From Pleodorina starrii (taxonomy: Eukaryota > Chlorophyta > Chlorophyceae > Chlamydomonadales > Volvocaceae): a DNA stretch of 64,000 bases. The position numbers and the translations under genes were made by a program. Location of the stretch: NCBI GenBank assembly GCA_030267565.1, contig BRXU01000023.1, forward strand, positions 1,153,001 to 1,217,000, in the 5' to 3' direction. Shown here piece by piece: positions 45,701 through 55,606 of this stretch (the first letter of the stretch is position 1; each line of letters starts with the position of its first letter). The notes beneath the pieces were generated by a model. That model did no database searches. It was not told where the DNA came from and saw nothing but the letters and a program-made list of their open reading frames with translations.

Positions 45701-48700
45701 CTGTCCGTAAGGGGGCAAACAGTGTACCGGGGGCAGGAGGGCGCTTTCGCAGCACGGGGGCCAAGAACGGGACAATTACGGGAGGGCCTTTGGGGGCGAG
45801 GCACTTGCTGCTCTGCGATGGCAGGAACGCGAACGCTGTCCCGCGCCCTTCCGACGCCTAGGCGCCCGCAACACCGTTACCCCAGCCCCCGCGCGCGCGC
45901 ACGGCACCGCCGGCCCCACCTGAGCCGAGCGGCCCTTGACCTTCGCCTTGTCCGCACCGCCGCCGCCCCGTCCCGCTTTCGTCCCGGCGGCCTCCGCCTT
46001 CGCGCCCGCCGCCTTCGAGGCGGCGGCGGCGGCAGCACCAGCCTCCGCCTTCGTCGCCGCCCTGGCCTCCGCCTCCGCCGCGGCGATAAGCTCCTGCAGC
46101 GGCGGCTCATCGCCCACCTCCAGGACGCTGGCAGCCCCAGCGGCCGCCGCCGCCGCCGCCGCCGCTGCCTTTCCGGAGCCGCCGGCGGCGGCGGCGGCGG
46201 CGGCGCTGCCGCCGCCCTTGAGGGCCTTGAGCACGCGCGCGGCCTCTCGGAGGCCGCTCCCCGCCAGCGCCGCCAGCAGGCCGTACGGCAACTGGTCGGC
46301 AGCGGTATGCTCGCCTGTGCGGGCGATGGGCGGGCATAATATCAAAGGGGAACGAGGCGTAAGGGGAACGAGGTTGCCATTGGGGTTGCCAAAAAGGACT
46401 GGGAACGAGATTAAGGACGGGGGGCTCGGAAATCAGGAGGCAACGGCCATGTCTCGGGCCAGAGACATGCGACGTGCCGACTGCCGGCGTGAGCTGAGAG
46501 GCGACAGATGTCTGCGGCCTAGACGTTGCGACTTGTGTACAAGTGCATTACTCCGATGGCCAACGCAAGATCTGGCTCTTAAACATGCCGCGGGAGACCT
46601 CCGGGCGCCAAAGCAGGGCTGTCAGCGGGTAAGAGCGTTCGTGGAGCTCCACCCGCACCACTCCACTCCATCCAACCATCCGCCCACCCGCCCCGCCCAC
46701 CCGCGAAGAACAGGCGGCCCTTGAGCGGCCCCGCCAGCAGCGCCATGTCCCGTGGGTCATCCCGCGCCGCCAAGTGCGCGCACGCGCCCCCGCGCGCGGC
46801 GGTGGCGGCGGCCGCCGCCGCCATCGCCGCCGCCCGGTTGGACCCCGACCCTGCGGCCGCCGCCGCCGTCGCCACCGGCCCGCCCCAGCGCGCCACGTGG
46901 CACGAAACCGGCTCCAGGTGGTCTCGGAGCAGCGGTGCCGCAGGCGCCGCGCTGGGCTGGTCGCCGCGCTCGGCAGCGGCGGAGGCCGCGGCCGCCGCCG
47001 CCGTCTGCAGCGCCGCGACGGCGTGCCGACGTAGGTCCTTATCGGACAGCTCCAGGGGCTGCACAGGGCCGGCGGCGATGCCGCCGCCACATTCAGTTAG
47101 AAGCTTGGAACGCAAATGAGGAAAGCACCGCAAGCTCACGAAACACACACTCACACACGCGGCGGCGCGGCACCCCACGAAGCCGGCGTTGCGCCCACAT
47201 TGCCCTTCCGCTTGAGCGATCATCGCATAAAAGCCCAGATCCAGATCCAGATCCAAGTCGAAATCTTAATTACATCCTCACCGAAGATTCGCCGGTGACG
47301 TGCGCCACAAGCACCACCTCCCCAGCCTTGCCTCCGGAGGCCTCCCCTTCCGCCTCCCCTTCCGCCGTCGCCGAGGCTCTCCCTGCGGGGCAAAACAGGA
47401 AGCCCAGCCCCGCACCCGGCTGCCCGCCGCCGCCGGGCGCCGCTGCCGCCCTGACGAAGAACGGTCGCGCTTCGCTGGCGGCGCCGCCGCCGCTGCCGCA
47501 CAGCAGCGGCGGGAGGCCGGCGCCCGGCGGCAGGCGCAGGGACAAGCACACGGCGGCGCCGCCGCCGACGCGCGCGGCCGCCGCGGCGCGGTACGGCGGC
47601 GGCGGCGGGTCGAGGGCGATGGCGCCGGACTGTAGGACGGCGTGCGGCACCGCCAGTACGGCGGCGGCGGCCTTGATGACACCCGCTGCGGGGGGGGGGG
47701 GGGGTCGCGATTGTGAAGACTTGTAAGCGGGGTCGCGGCGCGGAGGACGTGGGGAGCGGTGGTCGGTGCCTGCCCGGCACCCCGCGCGGACGCCGACCCG
47801 CGGGTCGAAAGGTCGCCGAATACCGGCAGCCCAGCGACTGGGCATATGCATACACGGGGTGCATAGCACGGTACACGCGGCCCAGCGCGCAAACGCAACG
47901 CAACGCGCGCCCTAGACCCGGCTACGCTGCCGCCGCCGCGGCGGCGGCGGCGACGGCGGCGGAGGCACGCACCTGAGTCCGTCGACACCTTGACCGCTCC
48001 GCCAGCCAGAACCGCCACGCCCGTCACCGCTACGCCCGTCCGCAAGTCGCTCAGGCCCGCCGCCAACGCCTCCACCAGCCGCCGCGCGCCGCCCGCCGGC
48101 AGAAGCCCCAGCCGCGGTGCCGCCGTCCCCGGCTGCGTGGGCGAGTGCTCCTGCTCCAGTGGCGGCAGCCGCAGCAGCGCCAGTCCCGACGGCGGCAGCA
48201 GGCGCAGCTGGCTGGGCGGCACTTTGGTGAGGGGGGCGCCGATCTGGAGCTCCAGCAGCGGCAGCAGGTGGTTTCGGAGCACGTGGAGGACCTCCTGGAG
48301 AGGGGTAGGCGGGGTAGGCGGGGTCGTCGAAATAGGCAAAAGCTGACGGACGCGGTGTAAAGGCGGGAGAAGGAGGCAGGGGGGCTAGGTGCTCGCAGCG
48401 GGTCGACGGGTGGCTAGAGGAGAGAGGAGAGAGGAGTCGGAGGAGCCCATTTTGGGGGTTTGGTGGGAGTGGATTCATTGGGTGAATAATGTAGTTACCC
48501 GCTGGGGGAGGGAGGCGTGAGGGCCTCAAAAGAGGTGGGGCGGCAAGCGGCAATGCGTCTCCGCCGCCCCCACTATCGTCTCAGCCCCTTCGCTGCGGTG
48601 TCCTCTTCTTTACCCCACTTTCGTGACACCCCCAGCCCGCCCAACCCACCTCCCGGACGTGCCTCCCCTGCGGCTCTGCGGGCTCCGACGAGGCCCCCGG

Positions 48701-51700
48701 CTCCCCCGCCTGCTTGCCTGCACCGCCCCCCTCCCCGCCACCACTGCCCGCTGCACTCCTCCCCGCCTCGCCGCCTGCTCCTCCTTCCGCGCCGGCGGCC
48801 TCAGGCGGAGGCGGCGGAGGCTTCGCCTCCTCCTCCCCCTCCTCCTCCGCCGCCTCGCCGCCGTTCGCTTCCCCGCGGCTGCGCTTCGCCGGCCGGTCAG
48901 GACCCTCGCCCGCCGCCAGCCCGCCGCCCTCCGCAGCGTCCGCGGCCCCCGCGGCCTCCGCGGGGCGCTTCACGCCCGCGCCAGCCGACGCCGTCGCGGC
49001 AGCGCCACCCTCTGCGTTCGCGGCCGCCGCGGGCGCCACCAGCCGCGCCAGCTCCGCTTCCAAAACCGCAGCGAGCGAACCCGCCAACGACACTGAAGGG
49101 GGTTTCGACGACGACGATGATGATGATGGCGGCTGCGCCGCGCCGCCGCTGTGGCCGTTCGGCTGCTGCTGCTGCTGGTGACGCTTCCCGCGCTGCTCGT
49201 CCTGCTCGTCCAAGCGACGCCGTACAGCCGCGAGCAGCTCTGCCAGCAACCTGGCGCGGGTGTGGGTGTGGGTGTGCAGTGCAGTGCGGGGTCCCTCACT
49301 GTGTGTCCGGTGGGTTGTCACGCGAGGTAAAGAAAAGGGGAAACGTGCGAACCCTTCCAAAAGGGTACCGCAGCGAACCGTTCAAGGGTCCGGTGCCAGG
49401 TGGCGAGGTTGACGGTCGGACGACGGGATGTACCGTGTCCCGTGAAGTGCGATATGGCGCCGGGCCAGCAGCAGGCCCGGCGTCAAACCCGTTTACGAGC
49501 GTGTAGCGACGGCTCCTGGAAGGGAAGCAGAGGGGATGCCGGGCCGGGCCTGAGGAGCGGCACCGGGCACCACCGCCATGCCGGCCGGGCCCCGCCGCTC
49601 CTTAGGCACGAGCGGCGGGGCCCGGCCGACATGGCCAGTGGGCGATCCGGAGCCAGCGGGGGCCGCCGGCCATTGCGGCGGCCTGGGGGAGGGGAGGGGG
49701 TGCCGCCCGCGCGGCCCGAGGATCGAGACCCGAGGGCCGATCTGGCAGCTGCTCTGGGGGCGGGGGCTCTACCGTCTCCCAAAGCAATGAGCTGCCATCG
49801 CAACATCCCACGCCAGGGCGGCGCCCCGCGCCCGCGCGTGCGGTTCGCGCATTACACCCGCCTCTCAACACATCGGTACCTTCTCCTCCCGGCAACCCAG
49901 CCCGAATTTCGTCAGCAAGTGAACCCTGCTACTCCCCACTCCCACACGCGGGTCGCAGCTCCTCTCACCCCTCCGCCTCGTCCTGCACCTCCGGCGCAAT
50001 CATGGACACACCCGGCGCCGTTCCCGCCGCGTCGCCGCCGTCACCGAACAGACGCGGCCGGTGCAACAGCACGCCCCCACCGCCGATGCCGCTCCCGCCA
50101 CCGCCCGCTGCCGCGTCGCCCAGCGGCAGCGGATTGATCCCCAGCTGGCTGCATAGCGTCCGAAGCGCCACGGCGCCGGCGGGCCACCGCTCCTCATGAC
50201 CCATGGGTCGCTCGCTTTCGCTTTCGCCTGCGCCCTTCTGAGCCTCCGCCGCCGGCGCCAGCAGCGCCGGCAGGATCAGCGAGACGGGGCCGAAGGCCGC
50301 CACCGCGGCGTCGTGCAGGGCACCCTCGCCTTGCCTCTCGGGCGCTGCCCCTGCCTCTGAGACCTCCGCGGACGCTGGCGCCGACGCTGGCGCCTGGGCT
50401 GCGGCTGATGAGGAGGATGCGTGCGAGATGAGCTTGGCCAGGCGGCCTCCCGCCTGCTGCTGCGCCTCAAGCACGGTCACCTTGCAGCCGTTGCGCTGAA
50501 ACGCATTGAGACACACACGCACATACACACCAATATAAACACAGATAGACAGACAGACCGTAAGCAGGGGGCTGTATGTGTGTGGCCGGGGAGCGGCGCC
50601 GAAGCGCGAAAGCGGGGAGGGCGCGCGGGAGAATGCGAGGCAGGGAGCCGAGGCAGGAGCGGAGAGGAGAGGTGAGGTTATTTGGACCGGCGGGGCATCC
50701 TCCTTCCTACGGACCAACACACGCACACGCACACGGTGAACGCACCCCACCCTCCCACCATATCGCACGCCATCCGCCCACAGACATACTCGTCCATACC
50801 ATCCCAAGCACTCTCCTAGGACGCTATGAGCCATAACCCACCCAAGCCTTCAAGTGTAGTCGTCATGGAGGGCAACAAGCCCCTTCATTGGACCCACCCA
50901 CCCAGCCAGTCACGCACCCAGCCAGCCAGCCACGCGCATGCCCACGCACCACCCGGGCAGCCAGCCACCCACCCTTCCACGCACCCCTCCTAGCCGCCCA
51001 CCCTCCCAGCCACCCACCTGCAGTACCGTCGCCGCGACCAGGCCCGCCAGCCCTGCACCCACCACCACCACATGCGGCTCCTGCTCCTTGGCCTTCCCCT
51101 CCTCCTGCTTCCCCTCCTTCCCCTCCCTGCCGCCGGCCTTTCCGGCCTTGCCCTCCCGCTTCTTCTTGTCCCGCTCCCCCGCCTCGTTGCCCTCCGCCTC
51201 CTGCTCGTCGTCGCTGATGGGCAGCGGCTCCAGGGAATCCCGCTCGTCCTGGTGCTCCACGACGTACATAACCTACAGAAACGAGGCGCGAGTGAGGGGA
51301 GGGGTCAGGGATAGAAAACCCGGGGCAAGCTCTTCCGGGAGTAAGGAAAACGGGGAACGGGTCGCAGCGTAGGGCAGGAGGCGGAAGTTCAGCCCTTCCC
51401 AGTCGCGCCGCACGACATCGCGGTTCCCGCGCATCCTCCCTCCAACTCCCTCCTCCCCCCCCCGCCTGAGCGCTTACGTGCTTCCGTACGAGCGCCCTGT
51501 ACGGCCCCATATCGCAGCCCAGGTCCGCCTCGAGCTGCGCGCGGATCTTCTTCTCGGTCATGACCTGTGTACGGCATGCCGTACATGCCGTAACGTAAGG
51601 GGCCCGACGCAGGCACGGGTGAATGGGAAGGAATGGGTTTTCCTCAACCACACAGCCGCAGGCAAACCCTAGACAGACAAGGTTTCGGAGCTTAGCTGCA

Positions 51701-53079
51701 CCCCCCGGCTCGCACGCACCGCGAACCGGCGGTTTGTTGCGGTGCGGTGCCCGCCACCGTTGTCCTGGAAGAGCTCGTCGTGCCTTAGCCCGGGCTCAAG
51801 CCCGAGCTCAGCCCGTCAGAATCTGTTTTGCCTTGTCGACTGGCGCTCATGAACCCGGCTGGAACACCGGTAGATAATCGAACGCAGCGCTCTCGAGGCG
51901 CGAGGAGGCTTCCGCCTCCGCCTCCGCCTCTGGCTGGACCGACTCATGGCGACCCAACCCCGACTGCATCAACCCAGCTGCATCAGAGCCCTCGCCTCGC
52001 CGCACGCAGAGCCTGCCCCAGCCCCAGCCGTTTACGGCGCACGCGCATGAGGCCATTCCGGTCATGTGCGACGCGCGGGCTCATGTGCCCCCGCAAGCCA
52101 TCGTTTCGTTCCCCCTTCCAGTCCACCGTGTTTTGTGGGTACCGCCGCTCCGGCTGCCTGCTGCCGTGGCCTCCCTACCGCAAAGTCCGCTGTGCGCAGG
52201 ATGGTGTAGAGCCGGGCCACGATGTCCGCCTTGCTGGGCTTCTTGGGGGCGGCGGCAGCAGCGGCGGCGGCGGAGTCGGCGGCGGCGCTCTGCTCGGCCT
52301 CCTCGGCAGCTTTGGCCGTCGCCGCAGCCGCGGCTGGGGGCTCTGGGTGGTTCAAGGTCGATATCGGGCGACCGGGCAGATGGGATAACGAGTGCGGCAA
52401 AAGGGGGATGTGTCAAGCGGTGAAAACAACCGGACGGGAGAGGGGCCATCCGCCGACGGCCAACGGCAACAGTGTCCAAGCCAATGCCCCCCAAGTGTGT
52501 GGCCGGGGGCGCAAGGCCGTTGATGGGGGGGGCCAGCGACAGGCTGCGCGGGGATTGGATGTCGCTCGGCGCCGCGGCTCCCTGGCAATTCTAAAGCGTT
52601 GCGCCGCCAAGGCAGCTGTACCTGGCAAGCGCAAATCGACGCCGAAGTTGATGAGGCCGTGCTCCTGCAGGAAGGTGAATGCTGGCTGGAGGACGCCCGA
52701 CAGCTTTTCTGGCCAGCCATCTGCGGGAAGGAGCGGTCGGGGGAGCCCGAGGTGATCTGGGGGGAGGGTGAGGGGCGCCTGCGGCTGGCGCCCACGCCGT
52801 GCACCATGAGGGATACAGGAGTGTTGCAAAAGACGTTCTGCTTTCGTTGGAGGTGCAAAACGCCCCCACCTTTGATCGCCTCGATAGTTAAAAGCACTTT
52901 GCAGTCTGAGGCCCATTTCCCTAGAATTCTCCGCCTGGTTGCAGTGGTCGAGGTCAAGCCATTTAGGTCAGTGACAGCTGAGCACAGCCACAGCTTGCCA
53001 GCAGGTGACCATACTTTGCTTCCTTGTACTCGTCAAGGTTCCGGCTGAAAGCCCGGGTCTCCTCAAGCGTCAAAGCCAT
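39766..53079 (-). CDS. LDL3: LDL3-type LSD1 homologue with SRI domain (chromatin regulator coupled to RNA polymerase II)
   Basis: Twenty-one exons, all in phase, give 1842 residues: 53079-53015, 52934-52870, 52720-52622, 52333-52179, 51564-51478, 51272-51018, 50495-49969, 49250-48650, 48294-47973, 47685-47282, 47058-46701, 46314-45920, 45419-44803, 44258-44170, 43394-43315, 42895-42821, 42479-42209, 41910-41587, 41164-40772, 40473-40394, 40032-39766. Domains: SWIRM about 22-76 (ends FLQEHGLINFGV); DEK_C-like about 108-157; amine oxidase with FAD motif VVVVGAGLAGL and EAQQQAGGR (about 224-265), GGARRLVEALAAGL, FFAGEHT (about 975-982) and GLREAARVLKAL; acidic/Lys linker 1111-1316; helical TFIIS-N/LEDGF-like region about 1317-1490 (LQLLANDGSALTWLRDWLL); SRI-like C-terminus about 1737-1825 (ELKAAVVDYIKQQLK, KTGKISSSEFRIIQEKAS, KIANLVDQYVKKA). 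Arabidopsis LDL3 removes H3K4me2 cotranscriptionally through an SRI domain. The oxidase core here looks degenerate. Confidence 0.85.
40134..40160 (+). repeat. Dispersed intronic GCAGCG motif, LDL3-type intron 20
   Basis: GTGAACCGCAGCGAAGGAAG, antisense to the gene and about 100 nt before the last 3' splice site. Confidence 0.65.
40585..40621 (+). repeat. 10-bp AAGCTAAGCG repeat, LDL3-type intron 19
   Basis: Four near-perfect units. Confidence 0.85.
42170..42181 (+). repeat. GACCCACGGGTC word
   Basis: Noncoding, LDL3-type intron 17. Confidence 0.9.
42557..42600 (+). repeat. Dispersed intronic GCAGCG motif, LDL3-type intron 16
   Basis: Near-consensus: GTAAGAAAAAGTAGATACCG, then CAGCGAAGGGGCGGAGACGG. 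Antisense to the gene, 80-120 nt before the 3' splice site. Confidence 0.85.
43398..43512 (+). repeat. GGAGTGGAGC-type minisatellite, LDL3-type intron 14
   Basis: Imperfect 5- to 10-bp GGAGT/GGAGC units just upstream of the exon at 43394. Confidence 0.85.
43960..44045 (+). repeat. GGGCAGACAGGGCA minisatellite, LDL3-type intron 14
   Basis: Tandem 14- to 15-bp units pass into two GGCAGGCGGGGCC units. Confidence 0.85.
47795..47806 (+). repeat. GACCCGCGGGTC palindrome
   Basis: Noncoding, LDL3-type intron 9. Perfect palindrome. Confidence 0.9.
48586..48616 (-). repeat. Dispersed intronic GCAGCG motif, LDL3-type intron 8
   Basis: CCCCTTCGCTGCGGTGTCCT followed by CTTCTTTACCCC. This is sense to the gene and 30-65 nt after the 5' splice site at 48649. 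Confidence 0.8.
49326..49380 (+). repeat. Dispersed intronic GCAGCG motif with insertion, LDL3-type intron 7
   Basis: GGTAAAGAAAAGGGGAAACG, then about 20 nt of extra sequence, then GGGTACCGCAGCGAACCG. Antisense, about 75-130 nt before the 3' splice site. Confidence 0.65.
50198..50209 (+). repeat. GACCCATGGGTC palindrome
   Basis: Coding, LDL3-type exon 7. On the gene strand it is read as Arg-Pro-Met-Gly-His, a third reading frame. Confidence 0.9.
51340..51373 (+). repeat. Dispersed intronic GCAGCG motif, LDL3-type intron 5
   Basis: Weaker copy: GAGTAAGGAAAACGGGGAAC then GGGTCGCAGCGTAGGG. Antisense, about 70-100 nt before the 3' splice site. Confidence 0.45.
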
Positions 53080-55606
53080 GGTACAGCTTTCGCGTTACAA
53101 CGACTTTACGGAAGGTGGCAGGGAAACAACTCGGTACATGAACCTAACCATTGGTAATAGTACAGCTCATGCTAGGGGCCGGGCCTGCCAGCAAGTAAAG
53201 GACGCAGCAGTTGACCGCAAAAATGCTGTTTAAAAGCGCCGATGTCGCAGCTTTACTACTGGCGTCAAGATCTTCTGCCGCATCCGTTGCCAATCTTTGA
53301 ACAGGGACATCGTCGAACAGGGTCGGGCCCGGGCCCGAGAGCCAAGGCAGGGGAACGGACGCAGTCGTACCAACGTACCGTACACTGCCTCGATGTTCTG
53401 CCCGTTCGTCCCCATCCTTCCCAGAATCGTCTCAACTACCGATCATCGAAACTCGTTACGCTAAAAACAAACTCTGCCCTTAGTGCTCGTCACTTTGTTG
53501 CACTCTCATCCACCCTGGTCGTATCGGCTGCAGAGCACGGCCAGCCGGCCCTTTGGCTCTACCCTCCGGATAACCCTTCAGAGCGTCTAGATCACACTGT
53601 AATTGCGACACGGAAATAGTAAAGAAAAAGGGGTCTCCAGAGCGGACGAGGAGAACCACCACGGCTTCCCGCCCTTCCCGCCCGTGCCTTGGAACACTGT
53701 AGCCGTTGGGGGCCCGTCAAGACTCCCGCTGGGCCCGCTACTCGCCAGTGCAAACTATCCGCCGCAGCGCAAAATTAAAAAAGGAGCAGTTTATATGGAG
53801 CTCAGGAGCGGGAAGCGTTGAGGCACACGTGCACATGACGCATACTTCAGCAAAGGTGGGCCCAATAGCATACCCACCCGCCGACCAAGTGATTATAATT
53901 CCTCATAAGTCAGGCATAAGCCATAGTATCGTCTCAGCATTGCGATACATCAAGCATGTAAGCTCAATGGGCGGCCGCGCCAGGCGGCTGCTCACGACTG
54001 CAAGACCTGCCGTACGCCTGTCGTACGTTACAAACGAGATCAGTGGGAGCCATATAGTGGAATCGACAGAATCGCATCGATCCATGATTCATGACCAGGC
54101 ATAATACACGCACTATGACAATACCGTTCGACGGGACCAATCGCAATGTCGCAGCACTGGAGCCAGCTTCCCCGGGAACTGTACGACATCGTACAAGTCA
54201 CACACATCAGCCACACTCCCGTGGCTGCGGTGGCTGCAAGTCAAAACATGCCAGCAGCGCACGCGCTTACCACCCACAAACCCTTACCCCGCCGCCAACG
54301 CAGATCTCTCCAAGCGCCACCCTTGCCACCCGAACTTCCAGCTTCCTCAGTCCTCACCACCCGACCAACACAAACCAGCCCCGAGCCGCCCGCGGACCCC
54401 ATGGATACGGTAGATGGGGTGCCATGCCGTTAGCGCGCGTGTGCGGCCCTCACGCGCACACACTACCGACCGTGCCGCCGCACCCTCTCCATCCCCCCCT
54501 GAACCCAGGGAAAGAAAGCCACGGTTGGGACCGTTGACCGATGACGTTTCTCCCTCCGGCAAACCCTGCGGCTTGGTGTCGGTCACGGCCCCCAATGTCT
54601 GTATGCGTGCGAGTCGTATGCCGGGAACACGTCATCACCGCCACGCCACCATCGCCACCACCGCCACCTACGGTCACAATGCGCCTCAGTCACACAGCCT
54701 CATTATTGCCCTTTACAGACAGCACTTGCCCTTTACAGGCAGCACCCACTGCAGTGGGCTCCGACGGCCCCCTGGCCCGGCCCTCCCCCAAAAGTAAAAG
54801 CGCCACGAGTCCCGCAGGGGCCAACAACTGCTGCGGTGTCCCATGCACAAGCGAATGCTGTGCGGCTGCGCTGCGCTGCCCCAACGCCACCGTATAAAAG
54901 AAAGACGATACCGTAACGATGGGGGGCGGAGGACAACGCAAGCGGTGGCGGCTCCTCTCTTTGCTTTGCTATGCCCCTGCCTTCTCCATCCGCTCACCCC
55001 CTCTTTCAGGAAATGCCAAGCAGCAAGCGCCGTAGCGACTGCGTCTCCTGCAACCCGCAAGCTCAGGACGCAGACAAAGGCAAAAAAGGCAAAAAAACGC
55101 AGTATCATGTTCCGTGTGCCTTTTTCCATAGTTGACCAGAAATAACTTTAAGCAGAAGGACCGCGGCGATGGGGTCAGGCCGTGAGCGGCTCACGAGTCA
55201 CGACTACTACAAAACTCCTCAACGCACCGGCGAGGGGCCCCTCGCCGGGCGAGGGGCGGAGACAAAATATACGCCCGCGCCGCCGTTCCTGCAATGCAGC
55301 GCACCGAACAATGATGAAGCTCTCCAGCGGTTTCCACCGCCGCCTTGCACGGTTGCACCTCTCCTCTCCGCCAGGCGCCGCACCGCACACGGCAGGACGA
55401 CCAGCACTGCAGCAGCCCGCGCCACGACCCTGTCATGCATACCGGCATCGCACCGCACACAGCACAGCAAAGTACAGCGCAGCGCAGCACGACAAGACGT
55501 GTCTGCGTGTCGACACCTGTTCCACCCTACGCGGTTCCAGCCAGCCGCGAACGAGCAAAAGGCGCCGAGAAGAAGACGCACCGGCGCCACCGCCGCCCCG
55601 ACAAGC
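53080..55606. other. Intergenic region between the LDL3-type promoter and the membrane-protein 3' end
   Basis: No coding exon is supported. The left half is notably less GC-rich. Minus-strand TGTAA signals (TTACA at 54713-54717 and 54733-54737) fit the 3' end of the membrane-protein gene. A degenerate dispersed-motif copy lies at 54892-54930 (TATAAAAGAAAGACGATACC, then GTAACG). Confidence 0.4.

Noticed and set aside
53242..54104. Frames of 125-132 codons in the less GC-rich intergenic region
   Set aside because: No domain, no transposase or reverse-transcriptase motif, no terminal repeats seen, so neither a gene nor a mobile element can be claimed.
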